A DNA stretch of 64,000 nt from Cyrtodaria siliqua (taxonomy: Eukaryota; Mollusca; Bivalvia; Adapedonta; Hiatellidae). Shown here piece by piece: positions 22,450 to 32,761 of this stretch. How positions within the stretch are numbered: position 1 is the stretch's first letter; the number at the start of each line of letters is the position of its first letter. Below the pieces are notes generated by a model that worked only from the letters and a program-made list of their open reading frames with translations, had not been told where the DNA came from and did not search any database. The position numbers were made by a program, and so were the translations under genes. Where the stretch lies: the NCBI GenBank assembly GCA_037043455.1, contig JAWPHD010008258.1, forward strand, positions 53,438 through 117,437, in the 5' to 3' direction.

Positions 22450-22563
22450 CAAGCGCAGACGCCTCTCCTCATATTCGTCAGTTAAAGATGCTTCTGTCAA
22501 TGTGCCTTCAAGTGAACAGTTAGAAACTACTTCATGTTCAATTCAATCACTAGATTCTCCCTC
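22450..22563 (+). repeat. Inverted repeat, left arm
   Basis: This arm is the near-perfect reverse complement of 22671-22783, with a 107-bp spacer. It copies part of the serine-rich coding sequence at 22550-23264 onto the plus strand. It has two extra bases (CT) compared with the other arm, in GATGCTTCTGTCAATG against GATGCTTGTCAATG. Confidence 0.95.
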
Positions 22564-23264
22564 TCTTTCCATCATCATGGGACATGTCTGTGTTGGAGAA
22601 ATCTAGCGATTGATTTACATACGAGTTAATAGGGGACTCGTGTAGCGATTGATTTGAAGGCACGTGAAACGAGGGAGAATCTAGTGATTGAATTGAACAT
22701 GAAGTAGTTTCTAACTGTTCACTTGAAAGCACATTGACAAGCATCTTTAACTGACGAATATGAGGAGAGGCGTCTGCGCTTGGGTCTAGCAATTCCATCA
22801 TCTTCCTGTAGTGAACGTTTGGGTGTTGATGTTTCAATGACATTTGAAGAATCAGGCAAAACCGGCGACTCAGTATTTTCATTTGCTACATCTTCTCTGG
22901 CTATATCTTCTCTGCTAAGACACGCATACTTGTTTGATAACTCAGCCGATTGAGGTGCTGAAAATCCAGCAGAAGAACGGCGACGTTTCTGTGTATGCCA
23001 TTCCACTTCAATGGTTGGTTTGTCAGTAGTAGTATCCAGTTGAGCTTCAATGTCACTGTTTGCAATCAACGCAACAAAATGATTCCAAAAGTACCCTTTC
23101 TTTCCTACCCTAGATGTTGGTGGTATCGACATACTGCTCCACATCACATGAATTGGACTTCGGTCTGAAGAGTCATTGTATGTACAGTTAAATGTGCTAT
23201 ATTGTAATAACTTTGTTCCGTTTACACCCGGATACACACTACGAATAGGTCGCTTTATAACCAT
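22550..23264 (-). pseudogene. Serine-rich nuclear-type protein, unknown, frameshifted
   Basis: The frame starts at an ATG with a good context (TTGCCATGG) at 23264. It runs 181 codons to a stop at 22719-22721. It includes a W-rich segment (VMWSSMSIPP, YFWNHFVAL), a basic HTQKRRRSS and a second basic ARPKRRRLSSYSS, both like nuclear localisation signals. A second frame, ending at 22550-22552, carries serine-rich sequence with three imperfect QSLD/QSLH repeats. The inverted copy at 22450-22563 has two additional bases exactly where the frames would join, so this locus most likely suffered a 2-bp deletion near 22738/22739. No family was recognised. It could be a transposon-associated ORF or a host exon. 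Confidence 0.5.
22671..22783 (-). repeat. Inverted repeat, right arm
   Basis: This is the partner of 22450-22563 and lies inside the frameshifted gene. It lacks the CT present in the other arm. Confidence 0.95.
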
Positions 23265-23369
23265 GGCAAGGGCAATCAGTGTCTAAATTGATGAATAAGT
23301 CCCAATTTTTGCGCAATCTCTCACGGAGTCTTTATAATTCGGTGACAACATCTGTATGCTGGATCTTGA

Positions 23370-23875
23370 AGGATGATTTCACTTTCAAGTTAAATTCAGA
23401 ATGAATCAATGAAAAAAAAACACAAATAAACGGTTGTGTGAAAATGAAAGTATTTATGAATCATTTAAGACAAATTTTATCCAAAAATAACGAAGATTAC
23501 TGCATAAATTTAGCGATCGAATTTATACATAATTCGTGTCCCATTGTAAATTCATTGCCCACGTTGAACGAGTTTACTTTAAAGTTAACATTTAGAATGA
23601 AAAAAACACACATAAACGGTTGAGTGTGAAATAAAAGTAGTTATGAATCATTTAAGAAAATTTTTATCCAAAAATAACGAATTAATGCATAAATTTAGCT
23701 ATCGAATTGATTCATAATTCTTGTCCCATTGTAAATACATTGCCCACGTTGAGCGAGTTCACTTTAAAGTTAACATTTAGAATGAATCGAAGAAATAAAC
23801 AAAATCTAAAGGTCGAGTGTGAAAATATAAATACTTATGAATCATTTGATACAATTTTATTCATAATTTTCCCTT
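23370..23875. repeat. 185-bp tandem repeat, about 2.7 copies
   Basis: CCCACGTTGARCGAGTT occurs at 23558 and 23743 (offset 185). ATGAATCATTT, TTATCCAAAAATAACGA and AAAGTTAACATTTAGAATGA recur with the same spacing. Small open frames here are incidental. Confidence 0.85.
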
Positions 23876-24060
23876 GCAGAGATGTTGAGATTCTATCTTA
23901 TTTTCAGTATGTGATAACATTTGTATTACTCGGTTTTTATCCTTAGGTTCTGTAGTAAAATAAAAATTCTTTGGCCGACTATAACATAACGTTATTGTTG
24001 CCCTAAAAGAAAATCTGGTAAAAACTAAGTATGCATAGATACACAATGTGGGCCACTCAC

Positions 24061-24150
24061 CTTCTTCTGTTTTCTTGATCATTCTGCGCAGTGTCAGGCG
24101 CAGGTACACGTGTCAGGCGCAGAGCAAGTTCCAGGAGCCGCGCAATGATT
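24061..24150 (-). pseudogene. Degraded paralogue of the exon at 25741-25819
   Basis: The minus strand shares with 25741-25860 a TTTAAGC-TTTTTGC-like leader and a GGAAC--GCTCTG then ACACGTGTACCTGCGCC block. It ends at a strong donor (GAAGAAG|GTGAGT). The reading frame seen in the other copy is interrupted and its ATG is not preserved, so this looks like a decayed duplicate. Confidence 0.35.
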
Positions 24151-24234
24151 TTGGCAAAAAGCTTAAATACACATATGATGGAACAATCACAAACGCGCAA
24201 TATTCACACACCAATAGTATTATTATACAACGAA

Positions 24235-24440
24235 TATCAAAACTAAATATAGTATTTCTTTAAAACATAAGACATATTAAAACTCCGCATAATATTTCTT
24301 TAAAACATAAGCCACTACACATATCAAAACTCCGAATAGAATTTCTTTGAGCTACTTCACGTAATAAAACTCCGCATAGTATTTCTTTAAAACATAAGCT
24401 ACCACACGCATCAAAACTGTGCATAGTATTTCTTTAAAAC
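24235..24440. repeat. 40/47-bp alternating tandem repeat
   Basis: ATTTCTTTRAAACATAAG-like units recur near 24253, 24293, 24341, 24381 and 24427, with spacing alternating between about 40 and 47 bp. They include AAAACTCCGCATA. Confidence 0.8.
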
Positions 24441-24448
24441 AGACGAGC

Positions 24449-24590
24449 GCTCCATGGTCGAGGGGTTAACGACGTTGCGGTGTGAATCTTCACGCCTCTC
24501 ACCGCTGCTTGTTCGAATCCCACTTGTAAGTAAGAAAGTGTCGAATCTTACGGATGGCGGGATGTATACAGTAGTGATTCAACATACATT
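24449..24590 (+). mobile_element. tRNA-derived SINE, 3'-truncated
   Basis: The head CCATGGTCGAGGGGTTAACG and B-box-like TTGTTCGAATCCCAC match the family at 18037. The body breaks off after ACAGTAGTGATTC, where unrelated sequence begins. Confidence 0.75.
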
Positions 24591-24994
24591 TTCAGAATGG
24601 TTTAATATAAGAATCTTTCACGGGTATCCGGTGAAGATAGGGAATTTCAATCTGAGGTTGAAGTGTATTTATCGGAACCGAGGCTCTCCCTATCTGAAAT
24701 ATTCTTTTTCTTGCATATCAGAGACATGTTGTGCGATGACGCCGCCAGTTACTAACGTTTTGCATGTTTTCCTGCATACCGGATGTTGGTGCGCGCGTGA
24801 CTTCTATCTTTACCCATATAAGACTTTCCAATGGATAGCCTTATCCGGTATTCAAGACCAATAAATAAAACACTTTTTAAAATGTTAGCTTGTATTTTTT
24901 TTTTATCAAATTTATAGTTTTAAATAATGTTTAAAATTAGCCTCGATTCAAAAATACGGTGACCTGCATATATTTTCTAAAATGCCTTTGTTTG
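24591..24994. other. No gene seen
   Basis: A plus-strand frame runs from the SINE into this stretch and ends at 24864, but it has no family features. The stretch has inverted GATAGGGA/TCCCTATC words near 24639 and 24688, suggesting another small fold-back repeat. Confidence 0.4.
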
Positions 24995-25113
24995 TTTGTT
25001 TTGTTTGTATGGTGTTTTACGTCATTTTCAATACATATGACGGTCGATTTTTTGTGGTGGAGGCAGACCACCCACTTTTCCTGGGTAGAACCAGTACTGT
25101 ACACCTACCGCCA
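24995..25113 (-). mobile_element. SINE 3' half, minus strand
   Basis: The reverse complement shows the tail and body of the 18037-type SINE (GTACAGTACTGGTTCTACCC, CACTTTTCCTGGG complement, TTGAAAATGACGT). The tRNA head is missing. A different SINE starts immediately downstream. Confidence 0.7.
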
Positions 25114-25412
25114 TCCTTCTTAAGTGGCGCAGTCGATAGCGCGGCGGATTTGTAACCGGAGGCCCCGCGGGTTCAATCCTCCGTGGTGCCTATTGAGTTT
25201 CGTCGGTGTGTTCTTGGGCAAGACACTTTCCCTTAGCCTCGTCCGTCGGATGGGGACATAGACCGGACGGTCCCGTGTATCGATCTATCCTCCGAGCACG
25301 TCAAAGAACCATAGGAATCTATTCGATAGTAAGAGTAGGGCACGGTTCCCGGATTCCTATGTATGTTAAACAACATTCAGTTCTAAAATGCAACCGTGTG
25401 GAAAGCAATTAG
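25114..25412 (+). mobile_element. Second tRNA-derived SINE type
   Basis: The head has GGCGCAGTCGATAGCGC (A box), a GGATTTGTAACC anticodon-like loop and CGGGTTCAATCC (B box). The 5' acceptor strand is absent, so it is not an intact tRNA. A CTTGGGCAAGACACTTTCCC block follows, then a tail with ATTCCTATGTATGTTAAACA. Tail relatives occur at 26690-26755 (reverse) and 31800-31912. Confidence 0.75.
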
Positions 25413-25504
25413 TGACCGGTAACATACATCTTTATTATATAACCTATAAATAGACGCGTTTTCATTGGCTAAAAAGTATTTTTTTAGAAAAAATATCTAG
25501 CGAT

Positions 25505-25595
25505 ATTGACCTGTTTTTTTGATATTGACCTGTTTTTTTGATATTGACCTGTTTTATATAATTGTTTTTTTGATATTGACCTGTTTTATAAAATT
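25505..25595. repeat. GATATTGACCTGTTTT tandem repeat
   Basis: Four or five copies of an approximately 20-bp unit are present, the last ones separated by AT-rich spacers. Confidence 0.85.
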
Positions 25596-25620
25596 GTAAA
25601 TTGAGGGTTATATAATAAAA

Positions 25621-25728
25621 CAGTTATGGACTTTTCAGCTATTATACATGATGTTGATATGCACCAAAAAATCATTATTTTTTTGGTGCATATCACATCA
25701 TGTATAACAGCTGAAAAGTCCATAATTG
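25621..25728. repeat. Long near-perfect hairpin
   Basis: The arms 25624-25671 and 25678-25725 pair over about 47 bp with one mismatch and one bulged base, around a loop of about 6 nt. The left arm starts TTATGGACTTTTCAGCT. Its precise pairing suggests a recent fold-back element. Confidence 0.92.
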
Positions 25729-25740
25729 TATAATATTTAC

Positions 25741-25819
25741 TTTCTGTGCATCTTGCTCCAGTGCATCCGGCGTTACAAGTACACGTGCCAGGGCAGAGCC
25801 GGTTCCGGTTGGCGGACAT
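25741..25819 (-). CDS. Candidate first exon of a metallothionein-like protein
   Basis: On the minus strand an ATG at 25819 opens 26 codons followed by a donor-like GAAA|GTAAAT (phase 1). The peptide contains LCPGTCTCNAGCTGARCTES, with C-x-C-x3-C-x3-C spacing. This is short and cysteine-dense like the start of bivalve metallothioneins, whose N-terminal exon is also small. A (TA)n tract that could serve as a TATA box lies near 25845-25856. No further exons were found on the minus strand: the next sequence downstream is the hairpin at 25621-25728. It could equally be a decayed copy or chance. A related, more degraded copy is at 24061-24150. Confidence 0.35.
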
Positions 25820-26204
25820 AAGAAGCTTGCAAACAGCTTAAACATATATATATATATGATGAAACATCGCGAATCCACATTAGTAACACCGGCACCAAGC
25901 GTGGGGAAAGATGTAAGACCATTATGATATGTTAGAACGATTCACATGCAATAATATCATAAATACAGATGTCAAAATAATTTGAGTTGGCATATTTTAT
26001 AATTAGAAACATCGACAGATGCACTTATTCAAAATACCCAGTCGTTTGTGCAACAATTTATTTCTAAGAAAACACATTGACTTGAAAGCTTGAATATGTG
26101 TTCATGCAATCAGAGCAGAGGATTTAAAGACTTGTAACAAAGCATGGGGCGACAACAAAGGTTTTTATAAAGCAAAATCTCGACTTCGTCTTTCGACCTT
26201 TTTT

Positions 26205-26625
26205 GGTGCCCCATGATCAGTTTTGTTGGATTTTCTTCTTACATAATGACATCTGTTGGTGCCCCATGATCATTTTTGTCTCATTTTCTTCTTACACAAT
26301 GACATTTGTTGGTGCCCCATGCCCTGTTACCAGATGACATTTGTTGGTGCTCCATGCCCTGTTACCAGTCGGTATCGACCTCTTTTATGTCCTATAACTA
26401 TTACATAATGACATTTGTTGATGCCACATGCCCTGTTACGAGATGACATTTGTTGGTGCCCCATGCCCTGTTACCAGATAACATTTGTTGTTGCCCCATG
26501 CCCTGTTACCAGATGACATTTGTTGGTGTCCTATGCCCTGTTACCAGATGACATTTGTTGGTGCCCCATGCCCTGTTACCAGATGACATTTGTTGGTGCT
26601 CCATGCCCTGTTACCAGTTAGTATC
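26205..26625. repeat. 35-bp tandem repeat with 59-bp leader units
   Basis: About eight copies of a 35-bp unit (ATGACATTTGTTGGTGCC, CCATGCCCTGTTACCAG) are preceded by two longer units with TTTTCTTCTTACAYAATGAC. One interruption (GTCGGTATCGACCT-like) recurs near 26365 and 26615. Confidence 0.85.
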
Positions 26626-26689
26626 GACCTTAACTATTACATGATGCACACAAGCACGATGACAATATGTGTTCCGTGCGAATACCTTA

Positions 26690-26755
26690 ACGTAAGAGTT
26701 GTTTAACGGCTCACCCTCTCATAACGAGGAGAGGGATGGATACATAGGAATCTTC
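26690..26755 (-). mobile_element. SINE tail relic, minus strand
   Basis: The reverse complement contains GATTCCTATGTATCCATCCC and GAGCCGTTAAACAAC, the 3' tail seen in the SINEs at 25114 and 31800. No head is present. Confidence 0.5.
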
Positions 26756-27540
26756 TTTAACTACTAAATACGTTCGTGCGCTCACTTCGTGTATGTACAA
26801 TAACAGAGTCGTGCAACTGCAAACTTTCAGAACAAAAGCTTTATAAATTTAACCCGTCATGTGCTGTTTAAATATGCATGAGGCAGGGTTCATAGATATC
26901 TATCAGTTCAAACCATGATTAACACACAAACGATACCCGTGGGTAAACACATTGAATGGAAGCAAAACTAGGACATGGAACATTACGAACAACTACTAAG
27001 GCTAATCGTTAGTGAGGTTATAGGATTCATTGTACCTAGACACGATTTGGAAGTATCGTAGTTGTTTGCTTGATTATTTCGGGATTTTAAATATGTTTTG
27101 TGATCTATGTAAAGTGTTTATACGAAACATGAGATACACTTAAGCGTATTTGAAAAGTTCATACGAAGCTAATTCTTAATTGCATTTGGACTTAACCCAT
27201 AAGTGTTCAAGATCGCCACCATTCCCTTATTATACAAGTATTTTTTCAGAGAAACCCTAAGAGCATTTCAATATATTACTACCCTCTAAGGAACGGACGG
27301 ATAAAATCTGTACTGACGATTGGTTTTATGTCACCAAATAGAACTCATAGTATACAGATCTACTTGAGGACTTCAAAAACGCATCATGTATATCGTTTCA
27401 ATAATTCTTACATTCAACGTTTTAAACCAATTTTCGCCATAGCCGTCGGCTTTCAAAACCGGTTTTCACAATTATGAATTTTGACTGTTTTATTCGATGA
27501 AGTGAAAATGCAATGATTTATAGACCGCTCTAGCTGCAAA
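26756..27540. other. No gene seen
   Basis: No coding region, RNA or repeat could be supported between the SINE tail and the LINE. Confidence 0.5.
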
Positions 27541-30290
27541 TATTTGAAAAGAAATGTAAATACAGTAGAAGAATGTCTGCCATTTTTCAATAATTATCTT
27601 GATAATGTAATCAAAGATGATATGAATAGTATAAATAACCTTATAATACAAGTTACAAATACAATACGTGATGTTGCGGATCCACCCTTTAAACAACGAA
27701 AGATCTTGAGGCCGTCTTATCAAGTACACAACAGCCATACTAATAAATGGTTCGATGATGAATGTGTTCTTGCTAAAACACGTTACAAAGAGGCATTATT
27801 CAACTTAAACAGAAACAAGTCGGGTAAAAATAGGGTGTTAATGGCTATAATACTAAATTAATTTACAAGAAATTAATTCAGAAAAAGAAACGATCGTACA
27901 AATTTAAACAAATGAAAGAATTAGAAAAAATGCGTGAGTTTTGGAAACTATTTATTAAAAGAAAACGCAACAATCCTGATATTTCCATGGATGAATTTAG
28001 TTCATACTTTATAAATATGTTTAAGGATATAAAAGTGTCGGTTTCTGAAGAAGCTGAAGATTTTAATAATAATCATAATTTTAATGATGGCGATGCAATA
28101 TTTGAAGAACTCGATGAACAGATTACGGTAAGCGAAGTTGAGTCGAATATTCGTGCCTTAAACAAAAACAAAGTTTCTGGAGATAATATTTTAAATGAAT
28201 ACTTTATCTCAACTTGCGATATTTTATCTGGGCATATAACTGACATTTTTAACATAATATTTGATTCAGGATATTTTCCGGATGAATGGACTGAAGGTTT
28301 TATAATCCCCTTGCACAAGCGAGGTGATAAAGACATGGTTAGTAACTACAGGGGAATAACTCTAGTAAGTTGTATGGGAAAACTTTTTACAAGTATTTTG
28401 AACACCCGGATTAATAAATGGTGTGAGATTAATAATACTGTATCGGACGCACAATTTGGCTTTATTAAAGGCAGATCAACGGTAGATGCAATTTTCGCAT
28501 TCATAGTATAATCGAAAAAATTCTAAACAATAAAAAACGGCTTTATTGTGCTTTTATAGACCTTAAAAAAGCGTTTGATTCTATCTATAGAAATGCAATG
28601 TGGTTAAAGTTATATAAATTTGGTATTAACGGGAAAATGCTAAGAATAATTCGTTCTATGTCTAACACTGTCAAATCATGCATTAAATACTGCGGTTCTT
28701 TCTCGGATTTTTCGAGATTTCAGTCGGTTTGAAGCAAGGGGAGATAATGTCTCCGATCATGTTTGCATTGTTTATTGAAGATTTAGAGTTATATTTGCAA
28801 AATAGAATAGACAGTGGTTTATCATTAGATGATATTTCTTTAATTTTACTGCTTTTTGCTGATGATATGGTGTTAATAGGTAATACTCCGCAAGATCTGC
28901 AAATGAGCTTAAATCGTCTATATGATTATTGTGAAACTTGGGGTCTGGAAGTAAATACTGAAAAAAACAAAGGTTATAGTTTTTCGTAAAAGAGGTAGAG
29001 TAACCGTTGATGAAAACTTTTTTTATAACGAAGCATTATTAGAGGTTTCAGATGATTTTAATTATCTTTGAGTTGTATTTAACTACACTGGGTCGTATAC
29101 GTTAAATCAACAGGCTATGTGCGGCAAAGCATTATAAGCTATGCATTTTTTAACTGCAAACATAAGAAAAACTGAACTAAAACCTAAAACATCCCTTCAA
29201 TTATTTGATGCTTTCGTCTCATCAATACTCAATTACGGCTGTGAAGTCTGGGGTTTCATAAAATCGAAAGAGATAGAGAGAATTCATCTCAAGTTTTGTA
29301 AACACATTCTAGGAGTAAAACTGCCAACGAGTAATGCTGGTGTTTACGGTGAATTGGCGCGTTATCCATTATTTATCACAAGATATACTAGAATAGTTAG
29401 ATATTGGTTGAAATTAGTTACAACAGAAAATATAATTTTATCACCTATATATAAATCTTCATTATCTGATTGTGAAAGTGGTTTAAACAATTGGTTATCC
29501 AGTGTAAAATCTCTGCTTAATACGTATGGCTTTATGTATGTATGGGATGATCCTTTAAGGGTGAACCATCAACAGTTTATATCTAGCTTTAAACAGAGGT
29601 TGGTGGATTGTTTTATTCAAAAATGGAACACAGATATACAAGAAAATAGAGTATTATCAAGTTTGTATAGACATGTTAAAGATAATTTTGGATATGAAAA
29701 CTATCTGAATATTTTATGTACAAAAAGATTACGAAGTGTTTTTACTAAATTACGTTTATCTTCACATAGCTTAAGAATTGAGACAGGTCGTTATGCAAGA
29801 CACAGGATTGAAAGAAATGAAAGAGTTTGTCAAATATGTAATTCAACTGAAATTGAAGACGAATTTCAATTTGTTTTAATTTGTACAGCTTATAATGATA
29901 TTAGAAAGAAATATATCAGAAAATATTACATACAAAGGCCAAATATGTTTAAATTTATAACACTTCTACAATCTTCAAAGAAGAAAGAACTTTTTAATTC
30001 AAGTAAATATTTGTCAGAGGCGTTTACTGTCAGATGTTCTATTCCAAGTATTATTTCTTAAAATATATTCAAGTACATCCTCACATAAATTGTTATTTTA
30101 TATATAATTCCTTTTGTTTTTTGATATCCTTGGATTATTGATTAAAATGTGTGATTTATATGAGCTATGATTAATTAAGGAGTATTGAAAATTGAACTGT
30201 AAGTGAATGTGTTTGTAGTACTAACTATATGAAAAGCTTTATTGTTTTTGTGTACAGCTATGTATCTTCTTCTGGTGCTGTCTTATTTAA
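27541..30290 (+). pseudogene. Non-LTR retrotransposon (LINE), 5'-truncated and broken
   Basis: The plus strand encodes a LINE reverse transcriptase. The linker after the endonuclease comes first, then NYRGITLVSCMGKLF and AQFGFIKGRST, an AFIDLKKAFDS motif, then SVGLKQGEIMSPIMFALFIE, the catalytic FADD (28855-28866) and a C-terminal domain with NYGCEVWGF and CQICNSTEIEDEFQF. The endonuclease is absent. Frameshifts occur near 27835-27865, 28500, 28705 and 28965, and nonsense codons at 29069-29071 and 29135-29137; the last 306 codons (from 29141) are open to a stop at 30059-30061. The architecture fits CR1/jockey-like LINEs of invertebrates; the clade is not certain. The 3' end is approximate, as no clear tail or target duplication was found. 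Confidence 0.85.
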
Positions 30291-30391
30291 AATACCACAT
30301 TCAACACATTCAAATGTTTATTTAGAATTGATAAAATCTATAAAATGTTATGTTGTGTGTTTATTTTGCTTAAATATAATTGTTTTAACAG

Positions 30392-30477
30392 CCACAAGAT
30401 GAAGATACAAAGTATCCTCTGCCTCGCCCTCTGTGCCATTGCCTTCGCACGTCCACAACAACGAAGAGGAAAACAAG
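30392..30477 (+). CDS. Secreted repeat protein, exon 1 (signal peptide)
   Basis: The exon follows an acceptor (TTGTTTTAACAG) and contains an ATG at 30399 after six untranslated bases, so an earlier 5' UTR exon is likely. It encodes MKIQSILCLALCAIAFA, a clear signal peptide with an A-x-A cleavage site, then basic RPQQRRGKQ. It ends in phase 1 at a strong donor (CAAG|GTAAGA). The phase matches the exon at 32762 exactly. The LINE ends only about 100 bp upstream, so the promoter and first exon may lie beyond it. Confidence 0.7.
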
Positions 30478-31139
30478 GTAAGAAGGGTGTTTTCTTTCTT
30501 ACGAGTCGTACTGCACCTTGTTTGCATGATTCTTTTTCAACAGTATTGCCAGGAAAGCATTTACAGTTAGAAACTAGACATATAAAACAAGCATTTCGGT
30601 TTCCAAATATCGGACTTGAGGCGATCTTGAAATACGTATTGAAGTCAATCCATTAAAAAACAACACCACCACCATTGCATAACTTAGTTATATATAACAT
30701 TATTCCCTCTGCCCATTTTAATTATTGTTTATGTGAAGGATTGGGCTACGATTGGACAATCATTAATTCATATGGATCATTATGGCTTTGAGAAGTAAAT
30801 GTTTTGTAATTCTATTTTTTATTTGAGTTATATATACAACTGATTAGTAACGAAATGTTTATTTCAAGATATGTTATAGATAATCGAGCTGACTTGCATC
30901 AATTTATGAAAAATTATTCATTTTACAATTTTGTAAAACTATCATTTTTTTTACCACAGTCCTTTAGAATTGCAAATATGGTCAATGTCAGTAAATACAA
31001 AAAGAAATGCCCAGTACATTTAATGATAAGTTTTTTACCAATATCCCTCCAGTCCATTTAACGATGGGCTATATTCCGATAACATCTATTTGATGTTTCG
31101 TCAGATACCGTTAATCGACCTTGTTAATTTAAAGATGCA

Positions 31140-31750
31140 TTATAAATCAATAGTCGCTCCCGTCCATTATTTACCGATACTCGCCCCCATCCGGTATATA
31201 CACATACTCGCCCTAGTCGATTATATACGATACTCGCCCCAGTCCGTTATAAACCGATACTCGCTCCAGTCCTTTATATACCGATACTCTCTCCAGACCG
31301 TTATATACCGATACTCGCCCCAGTTCGTTATATACCGATATTTGCCCAACTCTGTTATATACCGATACTCGCCCCAGTCCGTTATATACCGATACTCGCC
31401 ACAGTCTGTTATATACCGATACTCGCCCCAGTCTGTTATATACCAATACTAGCCCTAATCGATTATATACGATACTCGCCCCAGTCCGTTATATACCGAT
31501 ACTCGCCCCAGTCTGTTATATACCGATACTCGCCCCAGTCTGTTATATACCAATACTAGCCCTAATCGATTATATACGATACTCGCCCCAGTCCGTTATA
31601 TACCGATACTCGCCCCAGTCTGTTATATACCGATACTCGCCCCAGTCTGTTATATACCAATACTAGCCCTAATCGATTATATACGATACTCGCCCCAGTC
31701 CGTTATATACCGATACTCCCCCAAGTCCGTTATATACCGATACACGCTCA
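31140..31750. repeat. 27-bp tandem repeat with 107-bp higher-order unit
   Basis: Units of 26-27 bp read TATATACCGATACTCGCCCC plus AGTCYGT. From 31449, every fourth unit is a variant starting CTAGCCCTAATCGATT, recurring at 31449, 31556 and 31663, which gives an exact 107-bp higher-order period. The array sits in the intron of the secreted-protein gene. Confidence 0.92.
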
Positions 31751-31799
31751 GTCGGAAGAAATAATAATTGTTATTCAAGCGGGATTAATGTTTAACCAA

Positions 31800-31912
31800 G
31801 TATATGCAAAGTAGGACATGTTTCTGGATTCATGTATCCTACCCCTCTCTCTGGCCGGCTCTAAATAACCTATAATGTGTCGATGAGCCGTTAAACAACA
31901 TTCACTTCAATA
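31800..31912 (+). mobile_element. SINE tail relic
   Basis: The segment contains GGATTCATGTATCCTACCCC and GATGAGCCGTTAAACAACAT, the tail of the 25114-type SINE. The head is absent. Confidence 0.5.
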
Positions 31913-31988
31913 CACGGACAGGCGGCGGACGTCTATATACGGACTGGCGGCGGACGTCTATACACGGACTGGCGGCGGACGTCTATAC
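31913..31988. repeat. 25-bp GC-rich tandem repeat x 3
   Basis: GGCGGCGGACGTCTATA recurs at 31921, 31946 and 31971, a 25-bp period. It stands out by its GC content from the AT-rich intron. Confidence 0.9.
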
Positions 31989-32506
31989 AAAAATAAATAC
32001 GACAATTATAATGTGCCTCATTTAACTGGTGCCCGTGCACACTATTGAATCTCCTTTTCCATTTGGTTGATTATTGTTTATATAATAGAATTGATGTGGA
32101 AAACTCAACCACTCGGCGAGTTTTTGTTATTTAACTCATTAAGTATTTATTCCTATCGGGCTGGCTTCCAGAGGTAATTGTGTTCAACGTACTGTTTTCT
32201 CTGAATCATATCGACACCTGATAGCACAAGTAATATTTCAAACGTTAGATGGGGATTATTCCTTTATTTATTTTTTGAAAAAATACTCTATGCAGTAACT
32301 TGGAAACAAATCACGGTTTACCACATTATTTTAAAATTGCGAATACAAATCGACCCCTTGTCCCTAAGTCCATCTTTAGAACAGTTCGGATTTGCATTAA
32401 ATCTTTAATTAAACAAACATGCATTAAATGTTTAACTAAACAAAAATCTGGATCTGTATAATTGATACATTTCATTCGTATACATCTATTTGCTATTGTA
32501 TATATA

Positions 32507-32731
32507 CTATGTAAAATAAGATTAGCAACACTTAGGGAATTTTGAAATATTTACCATTTTCTTTTGGATCCTTACCCCTATGTGATTCGCTTCAGCATAC
32601 GCAATAACAAGTGTGATAAATATCAAAAAGGGATTGAATTAAATGTTCTATGTTGTACTTGTTTTATTATGCTTTGAAAAATGGTAAATATTTAAAAAAT
32701 CACTAAGTGTTGCTAAACTTATTTTACATAG
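32507..32731. mobile_element. Tc1/mariner-type MITE in intron
   Basis: Inverted arms of about 50 bp (start CTATGTAAAATAAG, end CTTATTTTACATAG) enclose about 125 bp of non-coding sequence. TA dinucleotides flank both ends, as expected for Tc1/mariner integration. The element ends only 30 bp before the acceptor of exon 2, so it may affect splicing. Confidence 0.8.
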
Positions 32732-32761
32732 TATAGTACGATAAACTATTTTTTTCAAAAG

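Noticed and set aside
24454..24864. A 136-codon plus-strand frame
   Set aside because: It starts within the tRNA-like head of a SINE and runs into unrelated sequence; no domain is evident.
25118..25190. A tRNA-Thr-like gene
   Set aside because: The 5' acceptor strand does not pair with the 3' strand, and SINE-type sequence follows.
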